DNA of 22,181 bases from Chloroflexota bacterium (GTDB lineage: Bacteria; Chloroflexota; Anaerolineae; Promineifilales; Promineifilaceae): NCBI GenBank assembly GCA_024223125.1, contig JAAEOP010000617.1:1-22181 (forward strand). Reading direction: 5' to 3'. Within the stretch, counting starts at the first letter, position 1, and each line of letters begins with the position of its first letter. Under the pieces are notes generated by a model. It worked only from the letters and a program-made list of their open reading frames with translations. It had not been told where the DNA came from and ran no database searches. The position numbers were made by a program, and so were the translations under genes. This document shows positions 8,994 to 15,811 of this stretch, one piece after another.

Positions 8994-11129
8994 ATGAATA
9001 CTAAAACAATTGCCAGCATGTGTGGTATTTGCCCGTCTGGGTGCGGCGTGAATGTTCATTTGGTTGACGGCCGTATTGATCGCCTCACCCCCTTGAAAAA
9101 CCACCCCCTGGGAATTGTGTGTCCACGTGGATTGCAGGCTAAAGAGATCGTTTACTCGCCCGACCGCCTCCTTTATCCACAACGGCGTGTAGGCAAACCT
9201 GGTTCGGGGAAATTTGAACGTATCACCTGGGATAACGCTTACGACATCATCGTGGAAAACCTACAACGGGTGGCTGAAAAATATGGCCCGGAAGCGATCG
9301 CCATCTACACTGGGCGCGGTAATTTTGAGTATGGTCTGAATGAAGCCTTTGCCCCTGGCGGAACGGCCGAATCCTCTGCCAATGCCGTTCTATTCCCCTT
9401 TGGTTCGCCCAATGCGACCGGCGTCGGTTCCCTTTGTTACGCCTCCTACGGCATGATCGCCCCTCGCGCCTGCTTTGGCGACTACATGAGAAACATGATT
9501 GAGGACATTGACCGCGCCGACCTCATTCTCGTCTGGGGCGAAAATCCCACTACTGATTCCTCGCCCATCAACCTGCCCCGCCTCATGAAAGCCCGTAAAC
9601 GGGGCGCCAAAATCATTGTCATTGACCACCGACGCAGTGAGACAGCACAAGCGACCCGCGCCGAATGGATCGGTGTGCGACCGGGAACAGACGGTGCATT
9701 GGCTTTGGGGATGATTCACGTTTTGATTGCCGAAAACCTGTATAATCATGAGTTTGTGACTAAATGGACACATGGTTTTAGTGAATTGCGTGCTTACGTG
9801 CACGATTTCAGTCCAGAAAAGACAGCTATCATCACCGGCATTCCAGCCGAACGAATTCGCAAACTGGCCCGTCAAATCGCCCAGGCTAGAGGCTGTTCCA
9901 TTTTAACTTACACTGGATTGGAATATTCCAACAGCGGCACGCAAGCGATTCGGGCTGTGTGGACCTTGCAAGCATTAGCCGGCCATCTGGACGTGCCCGG
10001 CGGCAAACTGTTCAAAATGCGGGATCGGCCGCAAGTCAATCGCATACTAACCGACCTACCACCCAATACACCAAATCCCCTTGGCAAAGATACCTATCCG
10101 ATTTATCACGAAGTGCGTCAGGAAGCGCACGGGGCAGCGCTGCCCCAGGCCATCCTGGAAGACAAACCGTATCCGATACGGGCCATGATCATCAGCGGTT
10201 CTTCCTTGATTACGGCCTGGCCCAATCCAGACCTCTGGCGACGGGCATTAGCTTCGCTTGATTTCCTGGCGGTGGTCAACCGCTTCCCCACGGCCGATTC
10301 TCAATACGCCGACCTCATCCTGCCGGCAACGACGATGTTTGAGATTGAGTCCTACATGATTTATGACGGCTATTTGCAACTACGGCCGCGAGTCATCCAA
10401 CCATTGGGAGAAGCCCGTAACGATTACTTGATTTTTGCCGAATTAGCAGAACGTCTGGGATACGGACATCTGTGGCCGCAAACAGAAACGGCGCTGATTG
10501 AGTATGCGCTGCGAGACACAGGCGTTTCGTTGGCGGAACTACGCGCCCATCCTGAAGGGCTGCCATTTGCTGTGCCGAAAATGGTCTATTGCAAGTATGA
10601 GCGGGGATTGTTGCGGGCAGACGGCCGTCCCGGATTCAACACTCCCACCGGCAAATTCGAGATCGTATCGGAGTGGTTTCGTCAACATGGTCATGATCCC
10701 TTGCCCAGCTACACCGAACCTCTTGAAGGGCCAATAGCCACTCCCGAATTAGCGCAGCAATACCCTCTGGTTTTTAACTCTGGCACACGTACCCAGTCCG
10801 ATTTTCGTTCCCAGCATCACAATATCCCTTCCCTGGTTCGCAAACATCCCCATCCGTTGGTCAACATTCACGTTGCCGATGCCAAAAAGAGGGGGATTGA
10901 GGATGGAGATGAAGTTGATGTTATCTCGCCACGCGGCCGTGTAACTTTTCACGCCCACGTAACGGAAGACATCGTGCCCGGCGTGGTGGAAGCAAACATG
11001 GGCGGTGGCGGGCCATTGGGGCCAAAAGCGTGGCAAATCGGCAATGTCAATGAATTAACCGATTTTGAAAACCGGGATCCAATTTCTGGCTTCCCAGTAT
11101 ATAAAGCATTGTTATGTGATGTAGTATAG
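8994..11129 (+). CDS. Molybdopterin-dependent oxidoreductase, catalytic subunit (DMSO reductase family)
   Basis: 711 residues. The N-terminus carries a [4Fe-4S] motif, Cys10-x2-Cys13-x3-Cys17-x25-Cys43 (ending IVCPRG), then the molybdopterin domain, and a C-terminal dinucleotide-binding domain from about residue 590 (YPLVFNSGTRTQSDFRSQHH). Cys148 in GSPNATGVGSLCYAS sits where family members carry the Mo- or W-ligating Cys/Sec. No twin-arginine signal precedes the cluster, so it is cytoplasmic. Relatives include formate dehydrogenases and thiosulfate, polysulfide or arsenate reductases; I cannot choose among them. No electron-transfer or membrane subunit gene is adjacent, which is unusual for respiratory members. 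A strong TTAGGAGG site lies before the ATG, with 69 bp to the MurL-like gene, consistent with one transcript. Confidence 0.88.
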   Translation: MNTKTIASMCGICPSGCGVNVHLVDGRIDRLTPLKNHPLGIVCPRGLQAKEIVYSPDRLLYPQRRVGKPGSGKFERITWDNAYDIIVENLQRVAEKYGPEAIAIYTGRGNFEYGLNEAFAPGGTAESSANAVLFPFGSPNATGVGSLCYASYGMIAPRACFGDYMRNMIEDIDRADLILVWGENPTTDSSPINLPRLMKARKRGAKIIVIDHRRSETAQATRAEWIGVRPGTDGALALGMIHVLIAENLYNHEFVTKWTHGFSELRAYVHDFSPEKTAIITGIPAERIRKLARQIAQARGCSILTYTGLEYSNSGTQAIRAVWTLQALAGHLDVPGGKLFKMRDRPQVNRILTDLPPNTPNPLGKDTYPIYHEVRQEAHGAALPQAILEDKPYPIRAMIISGSSLITAWPNPDLWRRALASLDFLAVVNRFPTADSQYADLILPATTMFEIESYMIYDGYLQLRPRVIQPLGEARNDYLIFAELAERLGYGHLWPQTETALIEYALRDTGVSLAELRAHPEGLPFAVPKMVYCKYERGLLRADGRPGFNTPTGKFEIVSEWFRQHGHDPLPSYTEPLEGPIATPELAQQYPLVFNSGTRTQSDFRSQHHNIPSLVRKHPHPLVNIHVADAKKRGIEDGDEVDVISPRGRVTFHAHVTEDIVPGVVEANMGGGGPLGPKAWQIGNVNELTDFENRDPISGFPVYKALLCDVV

Positions 11130-11148
11130 GTAATGGATGCGCCAATTT

Positions 11149-11301
11149 TCACTCCACCACCTCCGCCCACCCCGTTGTGTTCAGAAGCGTATTGCCGCTG
11201 ATTGTACTGTTGACAATATTAGCCATCACTCCCGTGTTTAGATAAAGGTCACCACCCCGATCATTGCTCATGTTACCGGTTATATTACTGTTTTCCAGTA
11301 C
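11149..11301 (-). pseudogene. Beta-helix surface-protein fragment, frameshifted
   Basis: On the minus strand this stretch reads LENSNITGNMSNDRGGDLYL and then VNSTISGNT, the repeat style of the 1103-residue beta-helix protein near the right end of the window. The frame is bounded by stops. After NTLLNTT the expected Gly-rich turn (GVGGGGGVKIG) continues only in another frame, implying a small indel. No start, signal peptide or anchor is present. It is a short decayed relic of a choice-of-anchor Q or CSLREA type gene. Confidence 0.65.
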
Positions 11302-11333
11302 TTACGTCTTTTACCAGCAAAGTCTGGCAAAAG

Positions 11334-11395
11334 AAATTGTGAATGCTGAATGACCCGTCTTGAGAAATCCGTTCGTAATTCACGATTCACAATTT
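11334..11395. repeat. Imperfect inverted repeat
   Basis: AAATTGTGAAT (11334-11344) is an exact reverse complement of ATTCACAATTT (11385-11395). After two mismatches the stem continues for about five more pairs (TGAAT with ATTCA). The loop is roughly 25 nt. It lies in a gene-free stretch between the molybdoenzyme and the SRPBCC gene; together with the next repeat it accounts for most of this gap apart from the beta-helix relic. Confidence 0.6.
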
Positions 11396-11466
11396 ATCGA
11401 CAATCTTTTGTTGATGTTAGTCCGTAAGCGCCGAAAAGCCTGCCTCATTATTCGTCGTATCCGTTC

Positions 11467-11528
11467 AGACCCTAAGGGTTTTTGTGCCTAATACAATGGT
11501 GTTCTCAGGAGTAAAACCCTTAGGGTCT
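11467..11528. repeat. Perfect 16-bp inverted repeat downstream of the ArsR-SRPBCC operon
   Basis: AGACCCTAAGGGTTTT (11467-11482) and AAAACCCTTAGGGTCT (11513-11528) are exact reverse complements separated by 30 nt. An outer GTTCAG/CTGAAC pair (from 11463 and ending at 11544) encloses them. Each arm is itself almost palindromic (ACCCT-A-AGGGT) and is followed by a short T-run on its own strand, so it could act as a weak bidirectional terminator between the converging genes. It may equally be a dispersed palindromic repeat. Confidence 0.65.
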
Positions 11529-11549
11529 CGGTAGCCCCCTGAACGCTTA

Positions 11550-12044
11550 TTATTTGTCGTTGAGGGCAGTTTCGATGTGGTCTGCCAATTTGTCGAAGGC
11601 TTGTGTCCAACCACCACCTGCACCTGAGTCTGCAGGAACACCAGCATGTGTCATTACCATTTTGACGCTACCATCGAGTTCTTCCAATAACACGGTGACG
11701 GTCGTTGTCGCTGGATACCCTTCTGGCATACCCATTGCTGCTGGTGAAACCACATTGCCATTTTCATCGGATGGGCTTTCAGTGTAAACAAGGCGATCTG
11801 TTGGCGAAATTTCTGTGTATTCACCTGTTGTCCACATTTTCATGCTGCCATCAGGAGATGCCATACAAATGGTGCGTTTGCCACCGACGCGCAAATCCAT
11901 GTTGGCAACAGGTACGGTATATCCTTTTGGGCCGTACCACTTTTGGAAATGTTCAGGGTCTGTCCACATCTGCCAGATAAGGTCTTGGGGTGCATCAAAA
12001 GTACGTTCAATTACAATTGCATCTTTAGAATTGGTGTCACTCAC
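11550..12044 (-). CDS. SRPBCC / AHSA1-domain protein
   Basis: 164 residues forming a single START-like helix-grip domain of the AHSA1 (Hsp90-ATPase activator homolog) type. The opening IVIERTFDAPQDLIWQMWTD and the following WYGPKGYTVPV are characteristic, and the end forms the long C-terminal helix (GGWTQAFDKLADHIETAL). Such proteins bind hydrophobic ligands in a deep cavity; no ligand can be assigned. The start is GTG at 12044, eight bases inside the 3' end of the ArsR gene, with AAGGAG just upstream. Pairing of an ArsR regulator with an SRPBCC protein is a widespread two-gene arrangement, so the regulator probably controls this gene. Confidence 0.9.
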   Translation of the reverse strand: MSDTNSKDAIVIERTFDAPQDLIWQMWTDPEHFQKWYGPKGYTVPVANMDLRVGGKRTICMASPDGSMKMWTTGEYTEISPTDRLVYTESPSDENGNVVSPAAMGMPEGYPATTTVTVLLEELDGSVKMVMTHAGVPADSGAGGGWTQAFDKLADHIETALNDK

Positions 12045-12381
12045 TGTTATTCTCCTTGTTGAGTTGATTTATATAGTCGTCCATTTGGTCAAAGCGAGTT
12101 TCCCAAATATGGCGGTACTGCTCTGTCCAATTAGAAATTTCTATTAAGGGCGTTACGTCGATGGTGCAGGGGCGATATTGTGCTTTTTGCACTTGTGTGA
12201 TTAACCCTGCACGTTCCAGCACTTTGATGTGCTTTGAAATGGCAGGCAAACTCATATTAAACGGTTCTGCGAGTTCGTTAACGGTTGCTTCTCCCCCGGC
12301 TAAACGGGCTAAAATCGCCCGTCGCGTCGAGTTTGCTAATGCTGCAAAGGTCTGGCTTAGTTTGTCGTCATCACTACTCAT
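12037..12381 (-). CDS. ArsR-family winged-helix transcriptional regulator
   Basis: 114 residues. The winged helix-turn-helix is plain: FAALANSTRRAILARLAGGE, then VNELAEPFNMSLPAISKHIK as recognition region and VLERAGLI leading to the wing. There is no CxC or other Cys-rich metal site, so this is not an arsenic or cadmium sensor; it belongs to the SRPBCC-linked subgroup. It overlaps the SRPBCC gene by 8 bases. The upstream region carries a TTGACA-17-TATTAT promoter with a palindrome over the expected transcription start, which suggests autorepression. Confidence 0.92.
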   Translation of the reverse strand: MSSDDDKLSQTFAALANSTRRAILARLAGGEATVNELAEPFNMSLPAISKHIKVLERAGLITQVQKAQYRPCTIDVTPLIEISNWTEQYRHIWETRFDQMDDYINQLNKENNSE

Positions 12382-12403
12382 GATTATGAATTTATTTTAT
12401 TTA

Positions 12404-12429
12404 ACCAATAGGTTAATTAACCTTTTGGT
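12404..12429. promoter_or_regulatory. Probable ArsR operator palindrome
   Basis: The 26-bp sequence ACCAATAGGTTAA / TTAACCTTTTGGT is an inverted repeat with a single mismatched pair. It lies immediately downstream of the minus-strand -10 box, so it covers the likely transcription start of the ArsR-SRPBCC operon. Length, symmetry and position are what an ArsR autorepressor site should show. Binding itself is inferred. Confidence 0.65.
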
Positions 12430-12458
12430 ATAATACGGAATTTTGTTCTATTTGTCAA
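12430..12458 (-). promoter_or_regulatory. Sigma70-type promoter of the ArsR-SRPBCC operon
   Basis: On the minus strand TTGACA (12458-12453), a 17-bp spacer and TATTAT (12435-12430) form a near-consensus promoter. The ArsR ATG is about 50 bases downstream. The adjacent palindrome at 12404-12429 overlaps the expected +1. Confidence 0.75.
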
Positions 12459-12507
12459 GCAATTTGCTCAAATTGGTTGCCTGATTGGGTACTATATTGG
12501 ATACTTT

Positions 12508-12536
12508 TTGCATGAAAGAGTTGCACTTATTATCAT
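12508..12536 (+). promoter_or_regulatory. Candidate promoter of the membrane-anchored dikinase
   Basis: TTGCAT (12508-12513), a 17-bp spacer and TATCAT (12531-12536) lie about 125 bases before the dikinase ATG. The hexamers are moderately close to consensus. An ACGGCCGT octamer follows at 12554. The gap 12459-12662 holds nothing else I can identify. Confidence 0.35.
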
Positions 12537-12662
12537 TCCAATATTTGGGGACAACGGCCGTTTTCCTCTTTATTAGTTTAGCTCACGACAGGAAATTATT
12601 TCCCCACCCGTGGTTGAATATGCGTATAGTTTCCTGAGCGAGCATGTCATGGAGACAAAATT

Positions 12663-15422
12663 ATGACTTACACAATCCCTTTCACACAGCTTAACAAAAA
12701 CAACATCTCCACCGCCGGGGGCAAAGGCGCTAACCTCGGCGAACTGACAACGATTGGCCTCCCCGTGCCACAGGGATTCGTGCTGATGACAGAAGCTTAT
12801 GATATCTTTGTGCAAGCCCATGGTCTGCAAAAACAGATTGTCAGTTGGGCAGTCAACGCTTCAGCCAATGATCCGCAATCCAGTGAAACGGCATCAACAC
12901 AAATACAGCAGCTATTTTGGGATGCCGATATGCTTGATGAGATTGCAAGTGAGTTGGTTTCAGCATGGCAAGATTTGAGAAAGGTTCCCGTGGCCGTGCG
13001 CTCTTCCGCCACCGCCGAAGACCTGCCCACGGCCAGCTTTGCCGGTCAGCAAGATACCTATCTCAATATCCAAAACGAAGATGCGTTGTTAGATGCCGTC
13101 AAAAAATGTTGGGCTAGTTTATGGACTGCTCGCGCCATCTCATATCGGCAACGGCAAGGCATTGACCCGAGTTCAGTCAGCCTAGCTGTTGTTGTGCAGC
13201 AGCTCATTCCGGCTAATTCGGCTGGCATTTTGTTCACCGCCAATCCTATGAATGGGGAGCGTGGACAGATTGTAATCAATGCCACCTGGGGCTTGGGCGA
13301 GGCAATTGTCGGTGGACTGGTGACACCCGATACGGTTGTTATGGATAAATCGAATTGGCAAATTGTGTCCCGCGAGACAACATTGAAAACAGTGATGACG
13401 GTGCGGACGGAGGCGGGAACGGAGGAACGGGCTATTCCTGAGGCACAGCAAAATGAAGCGGTGTTGGATGAGAAAACGGCCGTTGAACTGGCGTGGCATG
13501 GCGAAAAAATCGAAGCCCATTACGGTATGCCCATGGACATCGAATGGGCTATCGTCGACGGCGAAATTAGCATTTTGCAAGCTCGTCCCATCACATCCTT
13601 GCCCGATCCAAAACCAGAACTGTTGCAAAATGTCGTCTGGGAACCCGTCATTCCCAACACCATCTGGATGCGTCGCCAAATTGTCGAACATATGCCAGAT
13701 CCCCTTTCCCCTCTTTTTGAAGACCTCTATTTGCGTAAAGGGTTAGACAAATCCATCGGCCAGCTTATAGAAGTAATGGCTGAAATGGGCAGCACTGAAT
13801 TAAACTGGAATGAGATGCTGCCTCAAGGTTTAGCGGCAACTATCAACGGGTATGCTTACACAGCCGGCAGTTTCAATATGACTGGAAAAAACTTAATAGC
13901 TATTCTCAAGATTTATGCCAGTATCTATAAATTTTTCAGATTATCTGCGTTCGATTGGGATGGTGTTGTTTTGCCCAGCTATCAAGCCACCATTGCCCGT
14001 TGGAGCAGCATTGATTTGGCTGAGGCAGCAGATAAAGAGTTGCTGGAAGGCATTAGTGAGATGGCGACAGCAGATAGTGCCTATTGGTGGGGATCGGCAT
14101 TAAATTTAGGGTTTTCACGACTACTCGATCCTGTATTTGATTTATTTTTGCGCTCACCATTAATTCGATATGCCTTACCCGAATCACGCCCCGTTAGCGC
14201 CTCTTTCTTGCGTGGCTTCGATTCAAAAGCATTGGATGCACAGGAGGACATGGAACTCCTCGCCGACATGATTCGTGATTCAGCAGAGATACGCGATCTC
14301 GTACTCAACACTAAAGTTGATCAACTGATCGGCGTTTTATCCCAAAATCCTGATGCCCAACCCGTGTTAGCTGGCATCCAACAATACCTCGATAGATACG
14401 GTCATCAAATTTACAATCTTGACTTTGTAGATCCTACCCAAAATGAAAACCCCACACCCATTCTGCTGAGTCTTAAAGCATTGGTAACCAATCCACCCGC
14501 TCAAGATGTGCGCTCCCGGCAAGCCCAGATGGCCGCAGAACGGGAGGAATTGGTTGCTAGGACGAGGCGTGGGCGTAACCCTTTGTCACGGGTGTTGTTT
14601 GACTGGCTATGGAAATCGACCAAGAAGTATGCGCCTTATCGAGAGAATGTCATGTTTTATATGGGGGCTGCTTGGCCCACCTTGCGCCAGTTAACCCATC
14701 AATTGGGGCAGCGCCTAACCGATTCTGTTGCGATCACCCAGCCCGATGATATTTACTATTTGACTAGCGCTGAAATAACGGCCGTTATCGAAGCCCGTGC
14801 CAATAGCCATCCCATTCCTGATTATGCCCAATTGGTTCAAGAACGACGCTCTTTACGTGAAGTGCGTAAATTGCTCACGCCTTTGCCAACAGTGCCAGAG
14901 CGTGGCGAAATGAAGTTTGGCCCGTTCAAACTTTCCATGTTTAACCCCACACCAAGCGATGCTGTCAATGAAGGCCCGGTTCTGGAAGGATACGCTGTCA
15001 GTATAGGTCGTGTCACCGCACCTGCCAGTGTCATCTATTCCGTCGAGGATTTCGCCAAAATGGAGCCAGGCACTATCCTGGTCTGCACAACAACGACGCC
15101 TGCTTGGACACCGCTCTTTTCTCAAGCTGTAGGGTTGGTCACAGATGTCGGCGGCGCGTTGGCGCATGGTTCCATCGTGGCACGGGAGTATGGTATTCCG
15201 GCAGTGATGGGCACAGGTGTAGCTACTGAACGCATCAAATCGGGCGTGATGCTTTCCGTCGATGGCAATGCCGGCACGGTGACGTTAGTGGATGAGGTAG
15301 ACGAGTCGGCTGATATGCAGGTGATGCAGGAACAGACTACCTCGAATGTGCGCAAGAAGGCGCTGGCGGCTTTGGTTATTGGTGTAGTGGTTGGGTTTAT
15401 TTGGTGGAAGAGGCGTAAGTAA
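12663..15422 (+). CDS. PEP synthase / rifampicin phosphotransferase-like dikinase with C-terminal membrane anchor
   Basis: 919 residues. The PPDK-type ATP-binding domain spans about 1-320, with GGKGANLGEL near the start, VRSSATAEDLPTASFAGQQ from about 112, and LQARPIT at 306. A divergent central domain follows. The swivelling phosphohistidine domain is last, with the catalytic His835 in GGALAHGSIVAREYGIPAV. There is no C-terminal PEP/pyruvate barrel, so the order matches rifampicin phosphotransferases rather than classical PpsA. Family chemistry is transfer of the ATP beta-phosphate through the His to an acceptor; the acceptor here is unknown. Unusually, the protein ends with a single hydrophobic helix (ALAALVIGVVVGFIWW) and KRRK, predicting a membrane anchor with the enzyme on the cytoplasmic side. 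GGAG precedes the ATG. A damaged paralog lies downstream. Confidence 0.85.
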   Translation: MTYTIPFTQLNKNNISTAGGKGANLGELTTIGLPVPQGFVLMTEAYDIFVQAHGLQKQIVSWAVNASANDPQSSETASTQIQQLFWDADMLDEIASELVSAWQDLRKVPVAVRSSATAEDLPTASFAGQQDTYLNIQNEDALLDAVKKCWASLWTARAISYRQRQGIDPSSVSLAVVVQQLIPANSAGILFTANPMNGERGQIVINATWGLGEAIVGGLVTPDTVVMDKSNWQIVSRETTLKTVMTVRTEAGTEERAIPEAQQNEAVLDEKTAVELAWHGEKIEAHYGMPMDIEWAIVDGEISILQARPITSLPDPKPELLQNVVWEPVIPNTIWMRRQIVEHMPDPLSPLFEDLYLRKGLDKSIGQLIEVMAEMGSTELNWNEMLPQGLAATINGYAYTAGSFNMTGKNLIAILKIYASIYKFFRLSAFDWDGVVLPSYQATIARWSSIDLAEAADKELLEGISEMATADSAYWWGSALNLGFSRLLDPVFDLFLRSPLIRYALPESRPVSASFLRGFDSKALDAQEDMELLADMIRDSAEIRDLVLNTKVDQLIGVLSQNPDAQPVLAGIQQYLDRYGHQIYNLDFVDPTQNENPTPILLSLKALVTNPPAQDVRSRQAQMAAEREELVARTRRGRNPLSRVLFDWLWKSTKKYAPYRENVMFYMGAAWPTLRQLTHQLGQRLTDSVAITQPDDIYYLTSAEITAVIEARANSHPIPDYAQLVQERRSLREVRKLLTPLPTVPERGEMKFGPFKLSMFNPTPSDAVNEGPVLEGYAVSIGRVTAPASVIYSVEDFAKMEPGTILVCTTTTPAWTPLFSQAVGLVTDVGGALAHGSIVAREYGIPAVMGTGVATERIKSGVMLSVDGNAGTVTLVDEVDESADMQVMQEQTTSNVRKKALAALVIGVVVGFIWWKRRK

Positions 15423-15748
15423 CATCACACGTTTTCTGGAGAGAAACTGCAAGTGTCAAAGTGATAGCAGGCGAAATGTCTAAGATTATTGCCCAGGGCG
15501 TTGAAGAAGGTGTTTTTAACACCCAGTTCGTTTCTGAAACGGCCGAAATTATGATGACTGTGATCGCCAGTTTAAGCGACACCATGAATGAACTCGTTTT
15601 CAACCCGGAAAAATATAACGATCCGGCAACCCTTGCCTTGCAGAAAAACGCGGCTGTACAAACGGCCGTTGAACGCCTCCTCGGCGCACCCACCGGCTCC
15701 ATGCCTATCATTAACGATGAAACCTTAATCGCCTGGTTCACTGATTAA
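15419..15748 (+). pseudogene. TetR-family regulator, C-terminal fragment lacking the HTH
   Basis: The open frame begins beside the dikinase stop codon and runs to TAA at 15748. It reads like the ligand-binding half of a TetR regulator (SKIIAQGVEEGVFNTQFVSE, then ETAEIMMTVIASLSDTMNEL), but no DNA-binding helix-turn-helix is present upstream in any frame. GTG 15461 could start a 95-residue product, with no good ribosome binding site. I read it as a 5'-truncated gene, perhaps once the regulator of the following dikinase. Expression as a small ligand-binding protein is possible but unsupported. Confidence 0.6.
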
Positions 15749-15756
15749 ACCAATCC

Positions 15757-15790
15757 TGTAGAAAAGATACCTCGCTGGGGCGTCTCTACA
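15757..15790. repeat. Decayed palindromic repeat, copy A
   Basis: TGTAGA (15757-15762) pairs with TCTACA (15785-15790), while the interior of the left arm is eroded. The right arm carries CTGGGGCGTCT. The same core, CTGGAGCGTCT, occurs in the palindrome at 17668-17700, so the two appear to be one family. It lies between the TetR fragment and the ruined dikinase. Confidence 0.5.
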
Positions 15791-15811
15791 ACATATTTTG
15801 GAGATTTACCC

